This document shows, one piece after another, positions 1-6,669 of a stretch of DNA of 13,409 nt. The notes below the pieces were generated by a model. The model was not told the origin of the DNA. It was given only the letters and a program-made list of their open reading frames with translations, and ran no database searches. Within the stretch, counting starts at the first letter, position 1, and every line of letters starts with the position of its first letter. The position numbers and the translations under genes were made by a program. The DNA is from Bacteroidota bacterium. GTDB taxonomy: Bacteria; Bacteroidota; Bacteroidia; Chitinophagales; Chitinophagaceae. The stretch lies in NCBI GenBank assembly GCA_023436685.1, contig JAEZIL010000078.1:1-13409 (forward strand). The letters run 5' to 3'.

Positions 1-88
1 GGATCTCATATTACATGTTATTGTTCCACTTGTATCAATTAAACAATTGTACCAGTTGCAGACAATAGATGTAGTGACATGAAAGCGG

Positions 89-1096
89 TTAATGAAAATG
101 AGCGTGTGGCAAGTTCATCCAGTTCAATGCATTTTCAAAAAGTAGTTTGTCTTTCAACTCTTTTGAATAGCTCATACTTTCTATCAGCTTACCGGGGTGG
201 TGTTCCCCCAGCGGGAAGGGATAGTCGCTACCCATGCATATTTTATCCTGGCCAATTACATCTAATACATAGTCCAGTGCTTTAGGGTCATGTACCAATG
301 CATCTATCCAAAATTTGCCCAGGTATTCTCGAGGGTTTACATTATTGTCTATGGCGCAAAGATCAGGACGGACATTAAAGCCATGTTCTATACGGCCAAT
401 AGTGAAAGGGAAACTACCGCCACCGTGTGCAAATGCTACTCGCAATTTAGGATAGCGTGTCAATACACCACCAAATATCATAGAGCTGATAGCGCGCGCA
501 GTTTCGGCAGGCATGCCTACCAGCCAGGGTAGCCAATACTTTTGCATGTCATTCTCACCCATCATTTCCCATGGGTGTACAAACAGGCAGCAGCCCAGTT
601 CTTCAGCAGCTTCCCAAAACGGATTGAAATAAGGATCGCTTAGGTTTTTACCATTGATGTTAGACCCTATTTCCAATCCTGGCATTTTCAGTTCCTTCAC
701 ACAACGCTCCATCTCTTTTATTGAAAGATCAATATCCTGCAAAGGCACTGTACCTATACCCACAAAGCGCTTAGGGTACAGCGCAACGCATTGCGCAATA
801 TGATCGTTAAAGAAACGGGCTGTTTCTATACCATGTTCTGGTTTTGCCCAGTAATTGAACAACACCGGTATGGTTGACAGCACTTGTACGCCTACTTCGG
901 TCATATCCATTTCTTTGGTGCGCAGTGCAGGGTCCCAGCAATTTTGTTCTACCTCGCGAAAAACTTTATCGCCCTTTATCATCTTGGCGCAACATGGCTT
1001 GTGGTGCTCCAAATGAATGAACTCGCCATACCCAAACTTTTGGAACCAGTTAGGTATATGCTCAGGCATTATATGTGTATGTATATCGATCTTCAT
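89..1096 (-). CDS. ACMSD: 2-amino-3-carboxymuconate-6-semialdehyde decarboxylase (ACMSD), amidohydrolase family
   Basis: Predicted zinc-dependent decarboxylase of the kynurenine / 3-hydroxyanthranilate route (EC 4.1.1.45). It converts ACMS to 2-aminomuconate semialdehyde in the cytoplasm and so diverts the ring-cleavage product away from quinolinate and NAD. The 335-residue protein has the length and residue layout of the animal and bacterial enzymes. The metal motif HxH is at residues 6 and 8, followed by H174 (FVHPWE), H224 (FAHGGGSFPF) and D291 (MGSDYPFPLGE). R47, W191 and R235 match the substrate-carboxylate residues as I remember them from the human enzyme. The ATG at 1096 places the HxH motif directly at the N-terminus, as is normal for the family. 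It lies 25 bp downstream of the thiolase gene on the same strand, so co-transcription is likely. No other kynurenine-pathway gene is visible, and the flank beyond its 3' end is outside the window. A broader amidohydrolase-2 decarboxylase function is the alternative, but the match is strong throughout. Confidence 0.93.
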   Translation of the reverse strand: MKIDIHTHIMPEHIPNWFQKFGYGEFIHLEHHKPCCAKMIKGDKVFREVEQNCWDPALRTKEMDMTEVGVQVLSTIPVLFNYWAKPEHGIETARFFNDHIAQCVALYPKRFVGIGTVPLQDIDLSIKEMERCVKELKMPGLEIGSNINGKNLSDPYFNPFWEAAEELGCCLFVHPWEMMGENDMQKYWLPWLVGMPAETARAISSMIFGGVLTRYPKLRVAFAHGGGSFPFTIGRIEHGFNVRPDLCAIDNNVNPREYLGKFWIDALVHDPKALDYVLDVIGQDKICMGSDYPFPLGEHHPGKLIESMSYSKELKDKLLFENALNWMNLPHAHFH

Positions 1097-1121
1097 TGTA
1101 TGTGTCTGAATCAGAATAAAC

Positions 1122-2318
1122 TTAAACCATTTCGTAAACTATAGCTGCGCCCTGACCCACGCCTATACACATAGTTGCCAATCCGTATTTACCCCCACGG
1201 CGTTTCAGTTCGTACAGCAGCGTAGTAGAGATACGTGCGCCACTGCAACCCAATGGGTGGCCAATAGCTATAGAGCCGCCGTTTACGTTTACTTTATTTT
1301 CGTCTAAACCTAGCTCCTGTATACAAGGGATACCTTGTGCTGCAAATGCCTCGTTCAGTTCAATCAGGTCAAGGTCTTTAGCTTCAATGCCTGCACGCTT
1401 CAATGCTTTTTGCGACGCAGGTATAGGGCCAATACCCATGATAGCCGGGTCAACACCCGCTATTGCCATGCTCTTGATTTTAGCAATTGGCTTCAGGTTG
1501 TACTTCTTCACAGCTTCTTCCGATGCCAATAAAAGTGCTGCAGCACCATCGTTAATACCCGCAGCATTACCTGCTGTTACTGTGCCATCTTTTTTGAAGG
1601 CAGGTTTCAGTTCGCCTAATTTTTCAATAGTGGTTTCACGTGGGTGTTCATCCGTGTCGAATATCATAGTCTTACCCTTGCCTAGTTGAACAGTAACTGG
1701 CGTTATCTCTTCTTTGAACTTACCTTCTTTATGTGCTGCAGCATATTTTTGCTGGCTGCTCAATGCAAATTTATCCTGTGCTTCGCGGCTTACGTTGTAA
1801 CGCTCTGCCACATTCTCAGCAGTTTCGCCCATAGAGTAGGGGTGATGCATAGCGCTCAACTTAGGATTGATGAAGCGCCAGCCCAGTGTTGTATCAAACA
1901 TTTGCTGTCCACGTCCGAATGCACTATCAGCTTTACCCATTACAAATGGCGCACGGCTCATGCTTTCCACGCCACCTGCTATGTACAGTTCGCCTTCACC
2001 GCACATTATGGCGCGTGCTGCATCCATAATAGATTGCAGGCCCGATGCGCACAACCTGTTTACTGTGCTACCTCCAACCGTTACAGGCAAACCGGCCAGC
2101 AGTGCCGACATGCGCGCCACGTCGCGGTTGTCTTCTCCCGACTGATTAGCTGCACCGGCTATTACATCTTCAATTGCATTCACATCTATCGATGGGTTGC
2201 GTTCAACCAGTGTTTTAATCACATGCGCCAACAGGTCATCGGGACGAACCGATGAAAGGCTGCCGCCATATTTACCAATAGGGGTGCGTATTGCGTCTAC
2301 TATATATGCTGTATTCAT
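1122..2318 (-). CDS. Acetyl-CoA C-acyltransferase (thiolase), 3-oxoadipyl-CoA thiolase (PcaF/PaaJ)-like
   Basis: Thiolase of 398 residues that cleaves a 3-oxoacyl-CoA with CoA to acetyl-CoA plus a shortened acyl-CoA. The acyl-enzyme cysteine is C90 (NRLCASG). H354 lies in GGSIAIGHPLGCSGAR, and the second active-site cysteine C384 lies in CIGVGQGAA. The ELNEAFA motif is at 320-326. Several stretches resemble the PcaF/PaaJ branch more than ordinary FadA: NQSGEDNRDVARM (58-70), AGGVESMSRAPFVMGKA (114-130) and DTTLGWRFINP (142-152). 3-oxoadipyl-CoA is therefore a plausible substrate, but general beta-oxidation cannot be excluded from sequence alone. The next gene downstream on the same strand, 25 bp away, encodes ACMSD. 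Together they suggest aromatic or tryptophan-derived catabolism (inference). The ATG is only about 5 bp from the left inverted repeat of the four-helix-bundle unit, so native promoter sequence may have been displaced. No TAnnTTTG element is seen just upstream. Confidence 0.93.
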   Translation of the reverse strand: MNTAYIVDAIRTPIGKYGGSLSSVRPDDLLAHVIKTLVERNPSIDVNAIEDVIAGAANQSGEDNRDVARMSALLAGLPVTVGGSTVNRLCASGLQSIMDAARAIMCGEGELYIAGGVESMSRAPFVMGKADSAFGRGQQMFDTTLGWRFINPKLSAMHHPYSMGETAENVAERYNVSREAQDKFALSSQQKYAAAHKEGKFKEEITPVTVQLGKGKTMIFDTDEHPRETTIEKLGELKPAFKKDGTVTAGNAAGINDGAAALLLASEEAVKKYNLKPIAKIKSMAIAGVDPAIMGIGPIPASQKALKRAGIEAKDLDLIELNEAFAAQGIPCIQELGLDENKVNVNGGSIAIGHPLGCSGARISTTLLYELKRRGGKYGLATMCIGVGQGAAIVYEMV

Positions 2319-2322
2319 AAAA

Positions 2323-2356
2323 ATTGGCTGATTAGCTGATTAGCAAATTAGCTAAT
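2323..2356 (+). repeat. Left terminal inverted repeat with internal hairpin
   Basis: On the plus strand it begins ATTGGCTGATTAGC and pairs with 2756-2789 at 31 of 34 positions. The mismatches are internal, at 2338, 2346 and 2354. The 9-mer CTGATTAGC occurs twice in tandem (2328-2336 and 2336-2344). The second copy also forms a perfect 9-bp stem with GCTAATCAG at 2351-2359 around the loop AAATTA, giving a REP-like hairpin at 2336-2359. Confidence 0.85.
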
Positions 2357-2368
2357 CAGAATGATGTA

Positions 2369-2740
2369 TTATGATTTAGAAATTAATTGATTCTTTGATG
2401 TAGCAATAATTTTATTTAAGACTTTACAAATAGATTGTGTCTTATTCAATAAATCATTAGCGTTCGGTAGGCTTTGTGCAGCATTACATATTTCAAAATA
2501 ATACTCAAGTTCATCTGCCTCTTTAGCTGCAATTTTCATTTTATGTATGAAATCATTCTTACTCTCAGCGTTTTGTGCCTCTTTTGCATTAGCGCCAATT
2601 GATAATGAAGCGCGCAAAATTTGGTTGGCTAATGACCACTTTTTTAGTTCATCCAATCTATCACAATACCCAATAGCTTCGATTGCTAACTCAAACGATA
2701 GCTTTAAAATGAGATTGTCTTCTTTCAATTTCGATTGCAT
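2369..2740 (-). CDS. Four-helix-bundle protein (23S rRNA intervening-sequence / Avd-like family)
   Basis: Small helical protein of 123 residues with the signature of the four-helix-bundle family TIGR02436/PF05635. A central block runs Q40-I-L-R-A-S..SIGANAKEAQNAESK (to about 61), followed by NDFIHKMKIAAKEADELEYYFEI (62-84). Family members were first noticed as ORFs inside intervening sequences of bacterial 23S rRNA genes. The family is structurally related to Avd, the accessory protein of diversity-generating retroelements, and biochemical function is mostly unknown. No reverse transcriptase or rRNA is nearby here. Instead the gene lies between ~34-bp inverted repeats. It is A+T rich compared with its neighbours, which fits foreign origin. 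The ATG at 2740 gives the usual length and N-terminus. The family call is confident and the role is unknown. Confidence 0.88.
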   Translation of the reverse strand: MQSKLKEDNLILKLSFELAIEAIGYCDRLDELKKWSLANQILRASLSIGANAKEAQNAESKNDFIHKMKIAAKEADELEYYFEICNAAQSLPNANDLLNKTQSICKVLNKIIATSKNQLISKS

Positions 2741-2755
2741 AATCTGTAATTAAAC

Positions 2756-2789
2756 ATCAGCTAATATGCTAATGAGCTAATCAGCCAAT
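2756..2789 (-). repeat. Right terminal inverted repeat, overlapping the 3' end of the PLP-enzyme gene
   Basis: Read on the minus strand from 2789, it begins ATTGGCTGATTAGC and matches the left repeat at 31 of 34 positions. The stretch TTG GCT GAT TAG within it (2788-2777) encodes the last three residues (L-A-D) and the stop codon of the upstream PLP-enzyme gene, so repeat and reading frame are fused. It is built of repeated ATTAGC blocks like the left copy but lacks the perfect 9-bp hairpin. Confidence 0.85.
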
Positions 2790-4000
2790 GCCTGAGAAAG
2801 GTCGTTAATAATATCTTCTACATTTTCAATGCCTACGCTCATGCGTATCAGCCCATCGGTTATACCAAAGTCGATACGTTTTTCGCGGGGTACACCTACG
2901 TGTGTGGTTGACGCGGGGTGGCTGATCAGTGTATCGCAGGTGCCTAATGATACCGCACTGATGCAAAGTTTCAGTTTATTGATAAAAGCTACGCCTGCAT
3001 TAAAGCCGCCTTTCAATTCAAAGCTTAACATAGCCCCAGGATGCTTCATTTGCTTTTTAGCTATAGCATGGTCGGGGTGCGATGCAAGGCCCAGGTAGTT
3101 CACCTTTGCTACTGCAGCATGCTGTTCTAAAAAGTTAGCCACTTTCTCCGCATTGCTGCAATGGCGTTCCATACGAAGGCTGAAGGTCCGCAGGCCATTG
3201 TTTAGCAAAAAGGCTTCGAATGCATTGCTATTACCACCCAGCAAGCGGTGTGCTTTGGTGATGGTGGTGTTCATCTTTTCAAGATCGCGCCCTATCAGTA
3301 TGCCACCTACAGCAGTACCATGCCCGTTCAGGAATTTGGTAGTGCTATGCATTACAAAATCAACATCATATTTAAATGGCTGTTGCAGGTAAGGCGTTGC
3401 AAATGTATTATCGGCACATACTATCAGGTTATGCTGCTTACCAAGTTTTGCTAGTGCCTCAAGGTCTATGCATTGCAGGGTAGGGTTGGCTGGTGTTTCC
3501 AGGTACATCATTTTGATGTCCGCGTCTGCCTTAATTGTTGCAACTACTTCTTCGTGCTTATGGAAGTCGACAATGATTGTGTCAATACCAAGGTTAGGCA
3601 ATATCTTATCGATCATCTCCTGCGTACCGCCATACAACGATTTGTGGGTAATGATCTTGTCTCCTGCTTTCAGGTTACCCAATATCATGGTAGTAATGGC
3701 AGCCATACCCGATGCGTGCAGGATAGCTTTCAGCTTCAGCTGCTCACCTTGCTCATTCTTCAGTCCAAATGCTTCCAGTAAGGCTATTTTTTCTTCAACC
3801 TCGTTAGTATTAGGGTTGCCGAAGCGGCCATATATATATCCTTCTTCCTGTTGCTGAAAAACGGCTATGCCTTGCTCTGCAGTATCGAATGTATAGGTGC
3901 TGGAGGCATAGATAGGGGTTAGATGTGCCCTTTTGTTCTCAGGATTATGGCCGCCATGTATGCATAGCGTATCAAATCCTTTATTGCTTTTATCAGTCAT
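2777..4000 (-). CDS. Trans-sulfuration-type PLP enzyme (cystathionine gamma-synthase / methionine gamma-lyase family)
   Basis: Cytosolic PLP-dependent enzyme of the Cys/Met metabolism family, 407 residues from the ATG at 4000. A TTG at 4003 just precedes it and is not needed. The visible family motifs, in order, are: YGRFGNPN (57-64) with the phosphate-contacting Tyr/Arg of the neighbouring subunit; SGM (97-99); SLYGGTQ (121-127); ADNTFATP (196-203) with the PLP-ring Asp D197; HSTTKFLNGHG (218-228) with Schiff-base Lys K222; SHPASTTH (360-367); and R386, the expected carboxylate-binding Arg. The position that is Cys in classical methionine gamma-lyases (after YG) is Gly here. That leaves cystathionine gamma-synthase, O-acylhomoserine sulfhydrylase or a gamma/beta-lyase as options, and the exact substrate cannot be read from the sequence. 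The C-terminus L-A-D-stop is encoded by the right inverted repeat of the adjacent unit. The gene is divergent from dinB-like across 41 bp. Confidence 0.9.
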   Translation of the reverse strand: MTDKSNKGFDTLCIHGGHNPENKRAHLTPIYASSTYTFDTAEQGIAVFQQQEEGYIYGRFGNPNTNEVEEKIALLEAFGLKNEQGEQLKLKAILHASGMAAITTMILGNLKAGDKIITHKSLYGGTQEMIDKILPNLGIDTIIVDFHKHEEVVATIKADADIKMMYLETPANPTLQCIDLEALAKLGKQHNLIVCADNTFATPYLQQPFKYDVDFVMHSTTKFLNGHGTAVGGILIGRDLEKMNTTITKAHRLLGGNSNAFEAFLLNNGLRTFSLRMERHCSNAEKVANFLEQHAAVAKVNYLGLASHPDHAIAKKQMKHPGAMLSFELKGGFNAGVAFINKLKLCISAVSLGTCDTLISHPASTTHVGVPREKRIDFGITDGLIRMSVGIENVEDIINDLSQALAD

Positions 4001-4024
4001 CAAAAGACTTAATTAATTTGCACG

Positions 4025-4032
4025 CAAAGTTA
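4025..4032 (-). promoter_or_regulatory. Bacteroidota -7 promoter element for the PLP-enzyme gene
   Basis: The minus strand reads TAACTTTG, an exact TAnnTTTG -7 consensus, 24 bp before the ATG at 4000. Only a weak -33 candidate (CTG, 19 nt upstream) is seen, and it lies inside the divergent DinB gene. On the opposite strand TTAATTTG (4013-4020) is a one-mismatch -7 candidate for the DinB gene, so the two promoters would be back to back in 41 bp. Confidence 0.55.
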
Positions 4033-4041
4033 CAATATAGC

Positions 4042-4527
4042 ATGAAGGAAACAGTACTTATGTTGGCTAAGTATAATCTATGGGCTAATAGCCAAATGAT
4101 TGAGGTAATTACTGCACTGCCTGAAGAAAAACTCAAAGTTGAGTTAGTAAGTAGTTTCCCCAATATTTATACAACTGTATGGCATTGTGTACGTGCCGAG
4201 CACATATGGCTGCAGCGGCTAAATCTGGTAGAAAACCCTGTATGGATGGAAGATGATGGGAAGAACATAGATGAAGTATGCAAGCTATGGATAGAGAGTA
4301 GCAAAGCCTTGGCCGACTATACAGAAAAGCAGTTTGATGATAATTCCTTCACGCATGTTTTTCAGTTTTACAGAAACAAACAACCGGTTAAAATGCAGGT
4401 ATATCATACGCTGTTGCATGCATTTAACCACAATACTTACCACCGGGGCCAGCTGGTTACTATGCTGCGGCAAGTAGGTATAACTAAAATACCATCGCTC
4501 GACCTATCTGTATTTACCGCAAGATAG
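4042..4527 (+). CDS. DinB family protein (putative metal-dependent enzyme)
   Basis: Protein of 161 residues with the DinB/YfiT four-helix fold. The metal triad is visible as H48 (VWHCVRAEH), H130 and H134 (HAFNHNTYHRGQ), the classical C-terminal HxxxHRGQ signature. Family members are typically divalent-metal proteins related to thiol-S-transferases (bacillithiol or mycothiol dependent), and many are damage- or stress-inducible. The substrate here is unknown. An in-frame upstream extension to 3925 exists but would run through the divergent PLP gene and its promoter. The ATG at 4042 gives the standard N-terminus (MLAKYNLWAN). It ends 10 bp before a bidirectional terminator shared with dnaK. It is unrelated to the DNA polymerase IV also called DinB. 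Confidence 0.88.
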   Translation: MKETVLMLAKYNLWANSQMIEVITALPEEKLKVELVSSFPNIYTTVWHCVRAEHIWLQRLNLVENPVWMEDDGKNIDEVCKLWIESSKALADYTEKQFDDNSFTHVFQFYRNKQPVKMQVYHTLLHAFNHNTYHRGQLVTMLRQVGITKIPSLDLSVFTAR

Positions 4528-4536
4528 CATACAAAA

Positions 4537-4562
4537 AAACAGCCGGCTCGTGCCGGCTGTTT
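4537..4562. terminator. Bidirectional intrinsic terminator between the DinB-family gene and dnaK
   Basis: A perfect 11-bp stem, AAACAGCCGGC (4537-4547) with GCCGGCTGTTT (4552-4562), has the tetraloop TCGT. Read on the minus strand (dnaK transcript) it is followed by a run of seven T (complement of 4533-4539). On the plus strand (DinB-family transcript) the tail is the weaker TTTCTCT. Its position between two convergent genes suits a shared terminator. Confidence 0.9.
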
Positions 4563-4591
4563 CTCTAAAACCTATCTATCAATCTATAATT

Positions 4592-6487
4592 TTACTTTAC
4601 TTCTTCGTATTCAGCATCAGCTACATTACCATCGTTGCTGCCTGCATTTTGTTGCTGTTGTGCCCCATCAGCACCACCTGCATTTTGCTGGTCGGCGTAC
4701 ATATGCTGGCTGGCTGCTTGCCATGCTGCATTCAATTCTTCCATTGCTTTATCAATGCCATCCATATCTTCAGCTTTATGCGCTTCTTTCAGCTTATTGG
4801 CGGCAGTTTCGATAGTCGATTTTTGGTCAGCAGGTATTTTATCGCCGTATTCTTTCAGTTGCTTTTCTGTATTGAATACCAGGCCATCTGCCATGTTTAA
4901 TTTTTCAACACGTTCACGCACTTGTTTATCAGATTCTTCATTGGCTTTAGCCTCGTTCTTCATCCTTTCTATTTCTTCTTTGCTCAAGCCGCTACCTGCT
5001 TCAATACGTATATTTTGTTGTTTACCGGTTCCTTTATCTTTTGCAGTTACGTGCAGTATGCCGTTCGCATCTATATCGAAAATTACTTCTACCTGAGGTA
5101 CACCACGTGGTGCCGGTGGAATACCATCTAATATAAAGCGACCCAGAGACTTGTTATCTTTTGCCATCGGGCGCTCACCTTGTATCACGTTTATCTCAAC
5201 GCTTGGCTGGTTATCGCTTGCTGTAGAGAAGGTCTCGCTCTTTTTGGTAGGGATGGTTGTGTTAGATTCTATCAGGCGGGTCATTACACCCCCCATAGTT
5301 TCAATACCCAGTGATAGCGGGGTAACGTCAAGAAGCAATACATCTTTCACATCACCGGTTAACACCCCGCCTTGTATAGCTGCACCTACAGCTACCACCT
5401 CGTCTGGGTTTACACCTTTGTGTGGTTTTCTTCCAAAGAATTTTTCTACTACTTCCTGTACTTTAGGTATACGTGTTGAGCCACCTACAAGTATCACTTC
5501 GTCAATATCGCTGGTGTTCAGGCCTGCATCTTTCAATGCTTTACGGCAGGGTTCCAGTGTGCGTTCTACTAAGCTGTCCGACAGTTGTTCGAATTTAGCA
5601 CGGCTTAATTTGCGCACTAAATGTTTAGGCACACCGTCTACCGCAGTTATATAAGGAAGGTTAATTTCTGTTTCCTGAGAAGAAGACAATTCAATTTTAG
5701 CTTTTTCTGCTGCTTCTTTCAGGCGCTGCCAAGACATAGGGTCTTTATGCAGATCGATAGCTTCATCTTTCTTAAACTCATCTGCCAACCAATCCATTAT
5801 CACTTTATCAAAGTCATCACCACCCAAGTGCGTATCACCATTGGTCGATTTTACTTCGAATACACCATCGCCCAGTTCAAGAATAGATATATCGAATGTA
5901 CCACCACCAAGGTCAAATACAGCAATTTTGCTATCAGTATGCTGTTTATCAAGGCCATAAGCTAACGCAGCTGCTGTAGGCTCGTTGATGATACGGCGAA
6001 CATTCAGGCCTGCTATCTCACCGGCTTCTTTGGTGGCCTGGCGTTGTGCATCGTTAAAGTAGGCAGGTACGGTAATAACTGCTTCATTTACTTCCTGGCC
6101 AAGGAATTCTTCAGCCGTTTTCTTCATTTTTTGAAGAACCATAGCCGATATCTCTTGGGGAGTATACATACGGCCGTCAATATCAACACGTGGTGTATTG
6201 TTGTCGCCTTTTACAATTTTATATGTATTATGAGCTATTTCACCTCCTACTTCGTCAAAACGACGACCCATGAAGCGCTTGATAGACATAATAGTGTTCA
6301 ACGGGTTGGTAATGGCCTGACGCTTAGCAGGATCGCCTACCTTGCGTTCGCCATTTTTCAAAAATGCTACGATAGAAGGCGTCGTACGACGACCCTCGTC
6401 GTTGGCTATTACTACAGGCTCGTTACCCTCCATTACGGCTACGCAAGAGTTAGTAGTTCCTAAGTCAATTCCAATAATTTTTCCCAT
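4592..6487 (-). CDS. dnaK: Molecular chaperone DnaK (Hsp70)
   Basis: Full-length Hsp70 of 631 residues. It is an ATP-driven cytosolic chaperone that binds exposed hydrophobic segments together with DnaJ and GrpE. The N-terminal ATPase domain carries the three Hsp70 signatures: IDLGTTNS (7-14), [14 protein letters not shown] (190-203) and [14 protein letters not shown] (331-344). The interdomain linker [11 protein letters not shown] is at 382-392. The substrate-binding domain and helical lid follow, then a Gly/Gln/Asn-rich tail ending in the typical acidic EEVK. The ATG at 6487 gives the canonical [10 protein letters not shown] start. It is monocistronic here, with a strong terminator after it and a convergent neighbour. 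grpE, dnaJ and hrcA are absent from the window, and I see no CIRCE inverted repeat in the ~180 bp upstream, so heat-shock control by HrcA is not indicated. No convincing TAnnTTTG element was found upstream either. Confidence 0.98.
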   Translation of the reverse strand: MGKIIGIDLGTTNSCVAVMEGNEPVVIANDEGRRTTPSIVAFLKNGERKVGDPAKRQAITNPLNTIMSIKRFMGRRFDEVGGEIAHNTYKIVKGDNNTPRVDIDGRMYTPQEISAMVLQKMKKTAEEFLGQEVNEAVITVPAYFNDAQRQATKEAGEIAGLNVRRIINEPTAAALAYGLDKQHTDSKIAVFDLGGGTFDISILELGDGVFEVKSTNGDTHLGGDDFDKVIMDWLADEFKKDEAIDLHKDPMSWQRLKEAAEKAKIELSSSQETEINLPYITAVDGVPKHLVRKLSRAKFEQLSDSLVERTLEPCRKALKDAGLNTSDIDEVILVGGSTRIPKVQEVVEKFFGRKPHKGVNPDEVVAVGAAIQGGVLTGDVKDVLLLDVTPLSLGIETMGGVMTRLIESNTTIPTKKSETFSTASDNQPSVEINVIQGERPMAKDNKSLGRFILDGIPPAPRGVPQVEVIFDIDANGILHVTAKDKGTGKQQNIRIEAGSGLSKEEIERMKNEAKANEESDKQVRERVEKLNMADGLVFNTEKQLKEYGDKIPADQKSTIETAANKLKEAHKAEDMDGIDKAMEELNAAWQAASQHMYADQQNAGGADGAQQQQNAGSNDGNVADAEYEEVK

Positions 6488-6606
6488 AATCAGTGTACTT
6501 ATAATATGATGATTTTAGTTTGAATATACTGTTGCTAATATGTCAATTGATATGCCACTACGTGTACTTCGGTAATAATGGCAGGAATGCTGTCAAACTG
6601 CAATAA

Positions 6607-6637
6607 AAATGCCTTAACGTGATACATTAAGGCATTT
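6607..6637 (-). terminator. Intrinsic terminator after the lipoprotein gene
   Basis: An 11-bp stem, AAATGCCTTAA (6607-6617) with TTAAGGCATTT (6627-6637), has a 9-nt loop. On the minus strand the stem is followed by further T residues (TTTTTATTG), giving a U-tract 33 bp past the stop of the lipoprotein gene. It isolates that transcript from dnaK. The rest of the 6488-6606 gap presumably holds the dnaK promoter, but I cannot point to a clear one. Confidence 0.75.
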
Positions 6638-6669
6638 AAAATTTCTATAAGGTGTAATTATGTCAAATA

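Larger units (their letters stand above)
2323..2789 (-). mobile_element. Putative IVS-like unit: four-helix-bundle gene between terminal inverted repeats
   Basis: A ~467-bp interval consists of a left inverted repeat (2323-2356), one small gene (2369-2740, minus strand) and a right inverted repeat (2756-2789). The two ends match at 31 of 34 positions when one is reverse-complemented. The unit fills the entire space between the PLP-enzyme gene and the thiolase gene. It is more A+T rich than its surroundings: a hand count of 2401-2700 gives 100 G/C out of 300, against 33 of 60 for the line starting at 1141. No transposase is encoded, so any mobility would need help in trans or would act at the RNA level. 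Calling it mobile is inference from its architecture. Confidence 0.5.

Noticed and set aside
1..88. Possible terminator or gene at the left edge
   Set aside because: Only a short AACAATTG-type palindromic patch is present, with no stem plus T-run and no coding signal.
1686..2255. 189-codon plus-strand open frame opposite the thiolase gene
   Set aside because: It lies wholly antisense to a well-conserved thiolase. Its translation is rich in Cys, His and Arg with no recognisable domain, as expected of a shadow frame.
4550..6463. Several plus-strand open frames opposite dnaK
   Set aside because: All are antisense to a full-length conserved Hsp70 gene and show no protein-family features.
6488..6600. 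CIRCE/HrcA operator or sigma-32-like promoter upstream of dnaK
   Set aside because: No GCACTC-N9-GAGTGC type inverted repeat and no convincing promoter consensus was found. The weak TATATTCA near 6514-6522 is not adequate.
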